Positions 51,739 to 60,170 are shown, numbered from the stretch's first letter. The stretch is DNA of 64,000 bases from an uncultured Collinsella sp. (GCA_937982065.1 CALJMO010000064.1:1-64000); one strand, 5' to 3'. Translations and numbers: made by a program. The notes: a model not told the origin generated them from the sequence alone.

Positions 51739-52674
51739 ATGATCCTCACCGTCACGATGAACCCGTCTGTCGATACGCGCTATCAGCTCGATGAGCTCAT
51801 TATCGACGACGTCAACCGTGTGACGCCCGAAAAGACCGCCGGCGGCAAGGGCCTTAACGTAGCCCGCGTCCTTGGTCAATTGGGCGACGACGTTGTGGCA
51901 ACCGGCCTGCTTGGTGGTCATATGGGCGCCTATATGGCAGAGCTCATGGATGCCAACGGCATCAAGAATGATTTTGTGCCCATCAAGGGCGAGACCCGCA
52001 TCTGCCTCAATATCCTTCATGCCGGCAACCAGACCGAGCTGCTCGAGAGCGGCCCGACGATTGCCCCCGAGGAGCTCGATGCCTTTACCGCCAAGTTCGC
52101 CGAACTTGCGAGCAAGGCCGATGTCGTCACCATCTCGGGTTCGCTGCCCCGCGGCGTCGAGGCAGACTACTATGCCAAGATCACGGGCATTGCCGAGAAC
52201 GCCGGCGCCAAGGTGCTGCTCGATACCTCGGGCGCATCGCTCGAGGCCGCCCTTAAGTCCGAAATTAAGCCCGAGCTGGTCAAGCCTAACTTGACCGAGA
52301 TCAACGGCCTTCTGGGCACGAGCTTTATCACCGACGATGTGGACGAGCTCCGCGCCGCGCTTGCCTCTGATGCCCGCTTCTCCGATATCCCCTGGGTCGT
52401 CGTATCCATGGGCGCTGCCGGCTCCGTTGGCTTCCACAATGGCCGTGCGTTCCGCGCCAAGACTCCCGATATCCCTGCCGTTAACGCCACGGGCTCTGGC
52501 GATTCGACCATTGCCGGCTTCGCACATGCCATCGCTGCCGGCGCAGACGACGAGACGGTGCTGCGTACCGCCAACACCTGCGGCAAGCTCAACGCCATGG
52601 ATCCCATGACTGGTCACTTGGTCATGGATCGTTGGGACGAGGTCTACAACGGCGTTGTCGTGACCGAGCTGTAA
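51739..52674 (+). CDS. lacC: PfkB-family tagatose-6-phosphate / 1-phosphofructokinase
   Basis: A 311-residue PfkB kinase of the LacC/FruK group. MILTVTMNPSVD at the start, TAGGKGLNVARVL (PfkB signature 1), VTISGSLPRGV, and the catalytic-base segment NATGSGDSTIAGFAHA. Next to AgaS and NagA the probable substrate is tagatose 6-phosphate, giving tagatose 1,6-bisphosphate; fructose 1-phosphate is the alternative. No tagatose-bisphosphate aldolase gene is in the window. Good AAGGAG site. Confidence 0.92.
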   Translation: MILTVTMNPSVDTRYQLDELIIDDVNRVTPEKTAGGKGLNVARVLGQLGDDVVATGLLGGHMGAYMAELMDANGIKNDFVPIKGETRICLNILHAGNQTELLESGPTIAPEELDAFTAKFAELASKADVVTISGSLPRGVEADYYAKITGIAENAGAKVLLDTSGASLEAALKSEIKPELVKPNLTEINGLLGTSFITDDVDELRAALASDARFSDIPWVVVSMGAAGSVGFHNGRAFRAKTPDIPAVNATGSGDSTIAGFAHAIAAGADDETVLRTANTCGKLNAMDPMTGHLVMDRWDEVYNGVVVTEL

Positions 52675-52711
52675 GAGCTTGGGCGTCGCCCCTGGCATCG
52701 CTTGTTTGCTT

Positions 52712-52846
52712 ATGGTTAGAGCCGACGACAAGTGCGGTAGCATTATGCCGGGGCGCGACGCCGACTTTGTCGTGTTCAATCCCGACCTTACCCTGGTCGA
52801 GACGTATGTGGGTGGCAACAGCGTCGGTAACGCGTTTACCGAGTAG
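52712..52846 (+). pseudogene. nagA: nagA C-terminal remnant
   Basis: Forty-four codons ending exactly like NagA: DDKCGSIMPGRDADFVVF... LTLVETYVGG...SVGNAFTE then stop. It matches the last 41 residues of the intact nagA at 48812 at most positions, but the DNA has many third-base differences, so it is not a recent copy. No ribosome site. It lies between the LacC-like kinase and the YhcH gene. It suggests a lost second nagA after the kinase gene. Confidence 0.88.
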
Positions 52847-52878
52847 CCGCCAAAGAAACGATCTGAGAGGGGATTTAG

Positions 52879-53352
52879 ATGATTTACGGTGCATTGGGCG
52901 ATATCGAGGAGTACCGCGGAATGCTCAAGGGCCTCGACGTGCTGATCGACTGGCTCGAGGAGAACGACCCGGCGGAGCTCGAGGTCGGCAGCCATCCGAT
53001 TCTGGGTGACAAGGTCTTTGCGAACGTCATGGCTCCCACGACGCGTCCCGAGGCCGAGGCCCACTATGAGACGCATCAGCGCTATCACGATCTGCAGATC
53101 GACGTCGAGGGTCGCGAGGCCTTTAAGGTCGCTACGGGTAGCCTGACGCTGGTCCAGGAGTTTGACGAGAAGGACGATTACGATCTGGTCGATTCCGACA
53201 CTTCGATCGCCGGCGATCTTGCCGACGATAAGTTTGCGCTGTTTGTTGCCGGCGAGCCTCATATGCCCACGCTCGAGTTCCCGGGCGATGGTGCACAGCC
53301 GGTCAAGAAGATCTGCTTTAAGCTGCTTGCAGACGCTTACTGGGAGGAGTAG
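52879..53352 (+). CDS. YhcH/YjgK/YiaL family cupin protein
   Basis: A 157-residue DUF386 protein of the EbgC/YhcH type. It starts MIYGALGDIEEYRGMLKGL and includes ETHQRYHDLQIDVEG with the conserved His residues of the metal site, and LEFPGDGAQPVKKICFKL. These proteins accompany sialic-acid and amino-sugar genes and may act as sugar anomerases. A GAGAGGGGA site precedes the ATG. Last gene of the amino-sugar set before the tRNA. Confidence 0.92.
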   Translation: MIYGALGDIEEYRGMLKGLDVLIDWLEENDPAELEVGSHPILGDKVFANVMAPTTRPEAEAHYETHQRYHDLQIDVEGREAFKVATGSLTLVQEFDEKDDYDLVDSDTSIAGDLADDKFALFVAGEPHMPTLEFPGDGAQPVKKICFKLLADAYWEE

Positions 53353-53528
53353 CGCGCTGCTCGGCTGAGCTGTTCGTATGCTGGCGTGATTCCATTGAGG
53401 AGCGCGCTTGAGCCCCGTTAATCGCGGTTCCCTTGGGGATTGCGGTTGGCGGGGCTTGTTGTTGAGTAGGGGAGTTGCCGGCGGCGTTGTGCTTGGATTG
53501 GCATTGTGCGATAAATCGGCAACAAAAA

Positions 53529-53546
53529 AGCCGCCCGAAGGCGGCT
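53529..53546 (-). terminator. Terminator of tRNA-Thr
   Basis: On the minus strand AGCCGCC-TTCG-GGCGGCT is followed by TTTTT. It lies 11 bp after the tRNA 3' end. The 488-bp gap 53353-53840 otherwise holds only the tRNA gene. Confidence 0.93.
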
Positions 53547-53557
53547 ATCTTGTGCAA

Positions 53558-53633
53558 TGGAGCCAGCGACCGGGCTCGAACCGGTGACCCCCGCTTTACG
53601 AGAGCGGTGCTCTACCAACTGAGCTACGCTGGC
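53558..53633 (-). tRNA. tRNA-Thr (anticodon CGU)
   Basis: A 76-nt cloverleaf read on the minus strand: acceptor GCCAGCG/CGCTGGC, D arm GCTC/GAGC, anticodon stem CCGCT/AGCGG with loop CTCGTAA (anticodon CGT), variable GGGTC, T arm ACCGG-TTCGAGC-CCGGT, and an encoded CCA end. Decodes ACG. A terminator follows directly. No integrase or direct repeat of its 3' end is visible nearby. Confidence 0.97.
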
Positions 53634-53840
53634 GGCCATGTGGTGACGCAACTGAGGCGTCAACGGCTGTCTATGATACGGGACATCGCACATCCGCGCA
53701 AGTGTTCTGACGGCTTTTCTCACTTTAAATGCACTAATATTGGAGACGTGATGTCTGCGGCGTCCATTTGGCGCTTGACCTGCTATTGAGCTGGTGGCCG
53801 ACGTCCCGCTCATATGGATCTCAAACAGAATGGGGCAGCC

Positions 53841-54320
53841 ATGGCTCATCCCAAGATCCTTCTCACGCGTATCGACGACCGTTTCATTTACGGGCAAGAC
53901 GTTGAGCTGTGGAACGAAGCCGTGGGTTCCAACCTTGTTTTAATCGTCAACGATGAGATCGCGGCGGATTCGCGCCAATGGGCACCCATGAGGGCGGCGG
54001 CGCCAGAAGGCGTGTGGACACGGTTTTTCTCGGTGCAAAGGACCATCGACATCATCCATACCGCAACGCCGCGTCAATGGATTCTGATCATGGTGGCCTC
54101 ACCCGCCGATGCACTCGCGCTGGTTAAGGGTGGTGTGCCGATTACCAAGATCAGCATTGGCCATATGCAGGCAGGGGAGGGCAAGCGTCCTGCAACGCCC
54201 GCAGTTGCCGTAGACGACGCAGATGTCGCAGCCCTCAAAGAGCTGCAAGAACTCGGCATAGAACTAGAAATCCGTTATCTCCCCAGCTCCAATCCCGACC
54301 CCATCCAACTAGTCATTTAA
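53841..54320 (+). CDS. Orphan PTS IIB-like protein lacking the phospho-histidine
   Basis: A 159-residue paralogue of the IIB at 44051 (both begin MAxPxILLTRIDxR; VKGGVPI and LKELQELGxELEIR shared). The catalytic motif RLVHGQV is RFIYGQD here, so His17 is Tyr17 and phosphate transfer by the usual route is impossible. No IIA, IIC or IID accompanies it. The ORF is otherwise intact over its full length, so it may be a regulatory or decoy protein, or at an early stage of decay. ATG 53841 is chosen by alignment; an in-frame ATG at 53814 is possible. Confidence 0.85.
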   Translation: MAHPKILLTRIDDRFIYGQDVELWNEAVGSNLVLIVNDEIAADSRQWAPMRAAAPEGVWTRFFSVQRTIDIIHTATPRQWILIMVASPADALALVKGGVPITKISIGHMQAGEGKRPATPAVAVDDADVAALKELQELGIELEIRYLPSSNPDPIQLVI

Positions 54321-54340
54321 GAACGTCCCCGATGACTAGG
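54308..54340. repeat. Small GAACGTCCCC inverted repeat
   Basis: ACTAGTCAT and ATGACTAGG form 8-9-bp arms around TTAAGAACGTCCCCG. The loop motif GAACGTCCC is that of the 26434 element. The left arm covers the last codons and the stop of the IIB paralogue. Confidence 0.5.
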
Positions 54341-54347
54341 TAGAAAA

Positions 54348-54378
54348 ACGCCCGTCGGCGGTGGTGCCGGCGGGCGTT
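54348..54378. terminator. Terminator between IIB paralogue and galM
   Basis: AACGCCCGTCGGC pairs with GCCGGCGGGCGTT (one wobble) in a convergent gap, with AAAAA on the left side for minus-strand termination of galM. Confidence 0.85.
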
Positions 54379-54404
54379 GCTGTGCAATATGTTGCATTGT
54401 GGGC

Positions 54405-55457
54405 TTAGTGCCTCATAAAGTGGTATTCGATCACATTGCTGTAGGGATGACCCGGGCCCACAATGCCCTGCGGGAACAGCGGCTGGTGCGGTGTGTCGGG
54501 GTACATCTCTGCCTCGAGGGCAAAGCCGGCACCCCAGCCATAGTTGGCGTCGTCCTTGGCGTGCTCGTCGTCCAGCCAGTTGCCGGTGTAGAGCTGTACG
54601 CCCGGGGCGGTGGTGTAGTAGTTCAGCTCACGACCGGTCCACATCTCCTCGACGTGCATTGCGCGGCGCAGGTTGCGGCCGTACTGATAGCCATCGATGC
54701 ACAGGCAGTGGTCGTAGCCACGGGCCTGCTTAATCTGCGGGTCATCGGCTTCCATGCCGGGCGCGACGGGGCGCAGCTCGCGAAAGTCAAACGGGGTTCC
54801 CTCGACTGGAGCGATCTCGCCGGTGGGGATGTTCTGCTCGTTGATGGGCAGGTAGTGGGCAGCGTTAGCAACAAAGAAGTGCTCACAGTCCATGCCGGCG
54901 TTGTGACCGGCAAGGTTAAAGTACGTGTGGTTGGTCATGGACACGTAGGTGGCGCGGTCGCTCTCGCAGCCATACTCGATGCGAAAGACGCCGGTGCGTG
55001 TAACGGTAAACACGGCCGTAAAGGTGCGGTTGCCGGGAAGACCCAGCTCGCCGTCCTCAAGCGAGGTGGTCATGCGCACAGCATTGTGGACCTCGTCGAG
55101 CTCAACGTCCCACACGCGCTTGTGCAGGCCGTGCTCAAGATCGCTGTGCAGGTTGTTGACGCCCTCGTTGGCGGGCATATGCCAGTCCGTGCCGGCGATG
55201 GTGATCGTGGCACCTGCAGTGCGGTTGGCCACAGGTCCGATGGTCGCGCCAAAGCAGGCGGGGTTGTCAAAGTAACCCTCGAGCTTATCGAAGCCCAGCA
55301 CCACATCGCGCACGTTGCCGGGAATGTCGGGCACATCGATACCCAGCACGGTGGCGCCATAGTCCATAATGCGAACGCAGATCTCGGGCCCGTTGAGGGT
55401 GTAACGATGAACGGGGGTACCGCACGGCGCGGTGCCGAAAAGCTCGGAAGTGATCAT
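54405..55457 (-). CDS. galM: Aldose 1-epimerase (galactose mutarotase)
   Basis: A 350-residue mutarotase that interconverts alpha and beta anomers of galactose or glucose. YGATVLGIDVPD and VVLGFDKLEGYFDNPACFGATIGPVANRTAGA hold the substrate Arg; NNLHSDLEHGLHKRVWD and MTNHTYFNLAGH carry the two catalytic histidines; the catalytic Glu is near the C-terminus (GFALEAEMYPDTPHQ). Divergent from the DeoR gene. ATG 55457 is inferred from homology; an upstream in-frame start lacks support. Confidence 0.93.
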   Translation of the reverse strand: MITSELFGTAPCGTPVHRYTLNGPEICVRIMDYGATVLGIDVPDIPGNVRDVVLGFDKLEGYFDNPACFGATIGPVANRTAGATITIAGTDWHMPANEGVNNLHSDLEHGLHKRVWDVELDEVHNAVRMTTSLEDGELGLPGNRTFTAVFTVTRTGVFRIEYGCESDRATYVSMTNHTYFNLAGHNAGMDCEHFFVANAAHYLPINEQNIPTGEIAPVEGTPFDFRELRPVAPGMEADDPQIKQARGYDHCLCIDGYQYGRNLRRAMHVEEMWTGRELNYYTTAPGVQLYTGNWLDDEHAKDDANYGWGAGFALEAEMYPDTPHQPLFPQGIVGPGHPYSNVIEYHFMRH

Positions 55458-55662
55458 TTGGTTCCTAACATCGAGGTATTTCCGACAAACTGTAGCGCGA
55501 ACAAGCAAGATTATCACTACACCCCACTAAAGCAGGGGGTATTTTTCTCAAAAAAGTGATGATTGGAGCTGTGCGGGCGTTCATTTCTGACGCGCGCGAG
55601 TCTGATACAATTTGTTCGTTATTGTTTGAATTGACGTGAGCGTGGAACAGCGAGGACTCATC

Positions 55663-56427
55663 GTGATTAAAGCGGAGCGACAGGATAAGGTTCGGCAGCT
55701 GCTCGAGGAACAGGGAACGGTCTCGGTCAAGGAGATTTCGGATGCGTTAGGTGTCTCGGATATGACGATCCGCCGTGACCTTGAGGAGCTTGCGAGCCTG
55801 GGCGAGATCGAGCGCGTGCACGGCGGAGCCCGCAGTGCACAGGGCCGTCCACACGCTATGCTGCGCCATGAGTATTCGCACAGCGAAAAGCGCACGAAGC
55901 ATGCCGAGGAAAAGTTGCAGATTGCGCGCCGTTCTGTGGAGCTTATCGAGGAAGGCTCGACCATCTTTTTGGGCACGGGCACCACGGTTGAGCAGATGGC
56001 CTCGATGCTGCCGGCGTGCCGCCTACGCATCGTGACTAATTCGCTTTCGGTGTTTAATCTGCTCGAGGCGCGCGAAGACTGCGACCTGTGTCTCGTGGGC
56101 GGTATGTACCGTCGCCGCACTGCCGCCTTTGTGGGCCCCACGGCCGAGGACACCTTGCGCGCACTGGGGATCGACGCAGCCTTTATCGGCGCAAACGGCA
56201 TTCTGGACAGCGACGTGTCTACATCCAATATGGAAGAGGGCCGCATCCAGCAGCTCGCCTTTAGCAAGGCCGACTCGCGCTATCTGATCGCCGACTCCAG
56301 CAAGATCGGCAAGCGCGACTTCTACACCTTCTGCCGCCTGGACAATTTGGACGCCGTGGTGTGCGAGCCGGGTATTACCGCCGAGGATCGCGCCGCCATC
56401 GAGGAGCACACGCAGGTCATTTGTTAG
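55663..56427 (+). CDS. DeoR-family transcriptional regulator
   Basis: A 254-residue sugar-operon repressor. The N-terminal HTH has RQDKVRQLLEEQGTVSVKEISDALGVSDMTIRRDLEELASLGEIERVHGGA. The DeoRC effector domain follows (IFLGTGTTVEQMASML, VTNSLSVFNLL, CLVGGMYRRRTAAFVG, DAAFIGANGI). The start is GTG 55663 with GCGAGGAC upstream; GTG 55636 would add nine residues. Divergent from galM, which it may regulate; the effector is likely a sugar phosphate such as tagatose 6-phosphate (inference). Confidence 0.93.
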   Translation: MIKAERQDKVRQLLEEQGTVSVKEISDALGVSDMTIRRDLEELASLGEIERVHGGARSAQGRPHAMLRHEYSHSEKRTKHAEEKLQIARRSVELIEEGSTIFLGTGTTVEQMASMLPACRLRIVTNSLSVFNLLEAREDCDLCLVGGMYRRRTAAFVGPTAEDTLRALGIDAAFIGANGILDSDVSTSNMEEGRIQQLAFSKADSRYLIADSSKIGKRDFYTFCRLDNLDAVVCEPGITAEDRAAIEEHTQVIC

Positions 56428-56468
56428 CAAGCGCTGCGGGAGATCGGACCAAGTATTCAGTTTGTGGG

Positions 56469-56774
56469 CTAGACCAGGCGGCCGTAGTCCTGTGACTGAT
56501 GAAAGACATGGGCGATATAGATCGTATCGCGCTCAAACTTGTAAAGACACACGTATTTGTTGACGGTAAACGATCGATAATTGCGTGCCGCCAGCTCTCG
56601 TATGTGGGAGAGGGGCCGTAGGAGCGGCTGCTCGCGAAGCAGATCAAGCTGATATTCAAACTCAGCAACAAAATTGCCTGCTGCACGTGGGTTCATAAGG
56701 ATTTGAGCAAGGTATCTGACAATAGCCTCGTATTCATATTGTGCGCTTTCGAGTATTACGACGTTATAGGCCAT
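56469..56774 (-). CDS. RelE/ParE-family toxin
   Basis: A 101-residue toxin-fold protein: AQYEYEAIVRYLAQILMNPRAAGNFVAEFEYQLDLL then ARNYRSFTVNKYVCLYKFERDTIYIAHVFHQSQDYGRLV. The order and C-terminal strand fit the ParE/RelE superfamily (gyrase inhibition or mRNA cleavage, not distinguishable here). Starts inside the antitoxin's last codons, an 11-bp overlap that couples them. Confidence 0.88.
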   Translation of the reverse strand: MAYNVVILESAQYEYEAIVRYLAQILMNPRAAGNFVAEFEYQLDLLREQPLLRPLSHIRELAARNYRSFTVNKYVCLYKFERDTIYIAHVFHQSQDYGRLV

Positions 56775-57030
56775 ATTTGTCTCGTATCGCGGTCGCGAAG
56801 GAGTCGTAGTCGCTGTAGTCGCCTTGCGATATCTCGTCTTCTGCCAACATCATACGAGACAGCAGCTTGGCTTTGGCGATTTCGTCTTGCATGAGACGAT
56901 ACTGGTCGCTGCTGATGCAGTGCATGGCCTCATAGCCGTTCTTAGTTACGGTGACGTCGCGCTCGGACTCAACAAGCGCGGTAAATGCAGCGGTGTCCTT
57001 CATGTCTCGGACGGGCACACAGGTGGGCAT
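56764..57030 (-). CDS. Phd/YefM-family antitoxin
   Basis: An 88-residue antitoxin. PVRDMKDTAAFTALVESERDVTVTKNGYEAMHCISSDQYRLMQ is the Phd/YefM DNA-binding half; the rest is the toxin-wrapping C-terminus. A perfect AAAGGAGG site precedes the ATG, giving more antitoxin than toxin. It should bind its own promoter. The longer upstream frame has no ribosome site. First gene of the TA pair and the left edge of the accessory island. Confidence 0.9.
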   Translation of the reverse strand: MPTCVPVRDMKDTAAFTALVESERDVTVTKNGYEAMHCISSDQYRLMQDEIAKAKLLSRMMLAEDEISQGDYSDYDSFATAIRDKYGL

Positions 57031-57144
57031 AGGTACCTCCTTTGCGTTGGGACACAATTGTACCACGCCTTGACAAGAATTCGGTACCGTCAAATTGTCT
57101 CAATCTGTAACGGGTGGGTGTGATCGGAGAGTCTGAGGGTCTTT

Positions 57145-57384
57145 ATGGGTGGAGCAAACGGCGTGACATGCGCTGTTGAATCCGTACGCCCGCTTGCGTT
57201 TTCGAGTGAAGAGGCAGCAAAGTTGATTGGCGTAAACGCGAAGACCCTTGCAAATTGGCGCTGTCCTAGTAAGGGGCCGGAGTACATTCGCCTCGGCAAA
57301 TCCTCGCGATCCCATGTTCTTTATTGTTACGATGATCATGAGGCTTGGCTGCACTCTCTGCGCCAGCAGGCCAAGGTAAATTGA
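57145..57384 (+). CDS. Excisionase-like helix-turn-helix protein
   Basis: A 79-residue protein with a MerR-type/HTH_17 core: LAFSSEEAAKLIGVNAKTLANWRCPSKGPEYIRLGKSSRSHVLYCYDDHEAWL. This domain occurs in phage and plasmid excisionases and small regulators. No integrase is nearby, so it may be a remnant of a mobile element that brought the island. Ribosome site weak (GAGGGTCTTT). No other domain. Confidence 0.75.
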   Translation: MGGANGVTCAVESVRPLAFSSEEAAKLIGVNAKTLANWRCPSKGPEYIRLGKSSRSHVLYCYDDHEAWLHSLRQQAKVN

Positions 57385-57723
57385 TTGATAGCTGTTGGGC
57401 GCGGACAATATCGTTTGGACGGGTATAGCATGGTTCCATGCTCCGCGTTGCTAATTGCGCCGCTGCGTCATTTGTGAAATGGAATGATTGATGATGGAGA
57501 GGCGTGAGGTTCTCGGCTTGCCGCTTTTCACTTGGACTAATGACTGCGGCGGCAGAAAAATGTCCTGGCGAACGACTATCGTATAGAACGCAACGGTGGT
57601 TAGATGGGTCTTCGCGGTTTGAGTGGTACATGGATTGTCGGATGTGGGAGACGTGAGAAACCCATGGTTTGGGGCAAGGTTGCTATTCTGACGAGTTTAT
57701 CTCTTCATCCCTGTGGCAAAATG
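57385..57723. other. Gap before the methyltransferase
   Basis: Non-coding stretch between the HTH gene and the methyltransferase operator. I see no RNA gene or ORF with a ribosome site; short frames such as that at 57604 lack support. It is less GC-rich than neighbours and may be a decayed part of the mobile element. Confidence 0.4.
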
Positions 57724-57738
57724 AGGACATATTGTCCT
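57724..57738. promoter_or_regulatory. SsoII-type methyltransferase operator
   Basis: AGGACA-TAT-TGTCCT is a perfect palindrome ending 23 bp before the methyltransferase ATG. The half-site GGACA...TGTCC matches what I recall of the regulatory site bound by the N-terminal HTH of M.SsoII-type enzymes. It predicts autoregulation of this restriction-modification operon. Confidence 0.75.
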
Positions 57739-57761
57739 GTTATCTATCCAGAAGGTGCGTC

Positions 57762-58934
57762 ATGCAATTATCAGCAGATGAGGTAAAGGCCAAGAGACAG
57801 GAGCTCGGCTTGACTCAGAAGGAATTCGCCGCTGCCCTAGGCATGGGCCCCAACGGCGAGCGAACGGTGCGCCGCTGGGAGGCAGGCGAAACAAGGCCCA
57901 CCGCAGCCGAGTCGAAGTACATCTCCACCCTCGGCCATCGCGCCCCCTTTGCACCCGCAGGGGAGGGGAAGCCTGCCTTCACCTTCATCGACCTGTTCGC
58001 GGGCATCGGCGGGATCCGCATGCCGTTCCAGGAGCTGGGCGGCAGGTGCGTCTTCTCCTGCGAGTGGGATAAGTTTGCGCAGAAGACCTACCGCATGAAC
58101 TACGGCGAAACCCCGGCGGGGGACATCCGTGAGGTCGCCGCTTCAGACATCCCCGACTTCGACGTGCTGCTCGCTGGCTTTCCATGCCAGCCGTTCTCGC
58201 TTGCGGGTGTGTCCAAGAAGCGCTCCCTTGGTCGCGCTACGGGCTTCGAAGACAAGACGCAGGGCACGCTCTTCTTCGAGGTTGCACGCATCCTGAACGA
58301 GAAGCGCCCGAAGGCGTTCCTGCTCGAGAACGTGAAGAATCTGATCAGTCACGACAGGGGCAGAACGTTCGACGTCATCATGCAGGTCCTCCAGGACGAG
58401 CTCGGTTACCACGTTCACTACAAGGTTCTGGACTCCAAGGGTTGGACATGCCAGCACCGCGAGCGCATCTACATTGTTGGCTTTCGCGACGATGTGGAGT
58501 TCTCTTGGGACGACCTCGACTGCCCGAACAGTGGTCAGAAAGCCGCGGAGATTCTGGAGGAGGATGCGGACGCGAGGTACGTGCTCTCCGACAAGCTGTG
58601 GTCATATTTGAAAGCATACAAGGCCAAGCACGAGGCCGCCGGCAACGGGTTCGGCTACGGTCTTATCACTCCATCGGACACCACGAGGACGCTCTCCGCA
58701 CGCTATCATAAGGACGGTAGTGAGATCTTGGTCTCGCGCGGCGAGGGCGAGAACCCCCGTAAGCTGACCCCTAGAGAGTGCGCGCGCTTGCAGGGATTTC
58801 CCGACCGGTTCATAATCCCGGTCTCCGACACACAGGCCTACCGCCAGTTCGGCAATTCGGTGACGGTCCCTGTAATACGGTCGGTGGCCAAGCTCATGAT
58901 GGGAGCGTGTCAGGATGGATTACGGGGCGCTTAG
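57762..58934 (+). CDS. DNA cytosine-5 methyltransferase with N-terminal HTH
   Basis: A 390-residue C5 methyltransferase. Residues 1-60 are an XRE-type HTH (QELGLTQKEFAAALGMGPNGERTVRRWEAGE), as in M.SsoII-like enzymes that repress their own operon. Catalytic motifs: I FIDLFAGIGGIRMPF, IV GFPCQPFSLAG (nucleophile Cys), VI ENVKNL, VIII QHRERIYIVGF, X YRQFGNSVTVPV. The paired nuclease is EcoRII-like, so the target is probably CCWGG or CCNGG (inference). Overlaps the nuclease gene by 20 bp. AAGGTG site before the ATG. Confidence 0.94.
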   Translation: MQLSADEVKAKRQELGLTQKEFAAALGMGPNGERTVRRWEAGETRPTAAESKYISTLGHRAPFAPAGEGKPAFTFIDLFAGIGGIRMPFQELGGRCVFSCEWDKFAQKTYRMNYGETPAGDIREVAASDIPDFDVLLAGFPCQPFSLAGVSKKRSLGRATGFEDKTQGTLFFEVARILNEKRPKAFLLENVKNLISHDRGRTFDVIMQVLQDELGYHVHYKVLDSKGWTCQHRERIYIVGFRDDVEFSWDDLDCPNSGQKAAEILEEDADARYVLSDKLWSYLKAYKAKHEAAGNGFGYGLITPSDTTRTLSARYHKDGSEILVSRGEGENPRKLTPRECARLQGFPDRFIIPVSDTQAYRQFGNSVTVPVIRSVAKLMMGACQDGLRGA

Positions 58935-60132
58935 CAGCTACTTCGACGGCGCGGTCTCGAAGACCCTCGCGGACGTCGATATCGACGCAGGTAGGAGTAA
59001 TCAGCACGAGTTCAACGGCACGCTGCCGCTGAGGTCGCTGTTCGGTGACGACGACATCCGCGACATCCGCACCACGTTCGCCTACATGTGCGACGAGGCG
59101 GAGCCGGAGATGTGCGACGGGACCGTGACTTGGTACGATGCGCGCCGCAAACATCCCACGAGAACCGAGTACCGTCTCTACTACAAGGACAACCCCGCCA
59201 TCAGGCAGGCATCCGTTGGCGACCTCATGGTGGTCGCCAACTCCGATGACCTCGGGCTGCTCATCATCTTCGCTAAAAAAGGCTCGACCATCGAGTCGCA
59301 GCTGAGGTGGCTGTTCGGCTTCGAGGAGCCCGACCGCTCGGGCTATGCCGTATCAAAGGGCGAGCGCAACCGTATCGGTGCGGTGGCCTCGCGCATCCTC
59401 GGCATGATTGGTATCGAGACGCGCGCTCCCTTGAGCGCGGATATCTACTTGGACGATATGGTCAAGAGGTTTGGACATACGTTTCCGAAGGGCATCGACT
59501 TTACGGAGTACTCCATCTCAACCCTTGAAGGTCTCGACTGGGCGGATGACCCCGATCGAAGCCTGCTCGCGTGCTACGAGCGCGAGGAATTGCTGTTCAA
59601 GGTGTTTGAGCGCCATCTGCTTGAGAGAGACCTTGCGCCCTATTTGAACGGCCAGCTCGACGTCGACGGCATTCTGAAGACCACCATGTCGACCTTCCAG
59701 CGCAGGAAGTCCCGCGCGGGCACAGCGTTCGAGCACCAGCTTGAGTTCCTGTTCAAGGGTAGGGGAATCCGATACTCCGCACAGCCCTACACCGAGGGAA
59801 AGTCGAAGCCGGACTTCATTTTTCCGTCAATCGAGTGTTACCGGGATGAGGGGTTCCCCTCCTCGAGCCTTACGATGCTCGGTGCGAAGACGACCATCAA
59901 GGAGCGCTGGAGGCAGGTGCTCGAGGAGGCGAACCGCATCGAGCGTAAGCACCTTATCACGCTGGAGCCCGCCGTGAGCGTGGACTACACGAACGCCATG
60001 CGTGACAGCAAGCTCCAGCTCGTCATCCCCTCCCAGCTTTTCCCCACCTACACGCCTTCACAGCAAGAATGGCTCATGGATGTGGGAGGCTTCTGCGAGA
60101 TGGTCGAGGAGAGGCAACGGGTACTTGACTAG
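58915..60132 (+). CDS. EcoRII-type restriction endonuclease
   Basis: A 405-residue type II nuclease, the same length as EcoRII (404). The C-terminal catalytic part contains RRKSRAGTAFEHQLEFLF, KPDFIFPS (Asp300), Tyr309, and AKTTIKERWRQVLEEANRI (Lys325, Arg331), which line up one residue beyond the EcoRII catalytic set as I recall it. Residues 1-170 correspond to the autoinhibitory, effector-DNA-binding domain of type IIE enzymes. It overlaps the methyltransferase stop by 20 bp, which links nuclease synthesis to methyltransferase translation. Confidence 0.92.
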   Translation: MDYGALSSYFDGAVSKTLADVDIDAGRSNQHEFNGTLPLRSLFGDDDIRDIRTTFAYMCDEAEPEMCDGTVTWYDARRKHPTRTEYRLYYKDNPAIRQASVGDLMVVANSDDLGLLIIFAKKGSTIESQLRWLFGFEEPDRSGYAVSKGERNRIGAVASRILGMIGIETRAPLSADIYLDDMVKRFGHTFPKGIDFTEYSISTLEGLDWADDPDRSLLACYEREELLFKVFERHLLERDLAPYLNGQLDVDGILKTTMSTFQRRKSRAGTAFEHQLEFLFKGRGIRYSAQPYTEGKSKPDFIFPSIECYRDEGFPSSSLTMLGAKTTIKERWRQVLEEANRIERKHLITLEPAVSVDYTNAMRDSKLQLVIPSQLFPTYTPSQQEWLMDVGGFCEMVEERQRVLD

Positions 60133-60170
60133 GCCGGGACAATAAGAGCGTTGAGGCGGCGCGCAAGCGC

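Noticed and set aside
53558..53633. tRNA-Thr as an integration site of the accessory island
   Set aside because: No integrase gene and no direct repeat of the tRNA 3' end was seen between 53.5 and 64 kb; the defence genes start 3 kb away.
57669..57761. Upstream start of the methyltransferase
   Set aside because: It would put the SsoII-type operator inside the coding region; ATG 57762 has a ribosome site and begins the HTH domain.
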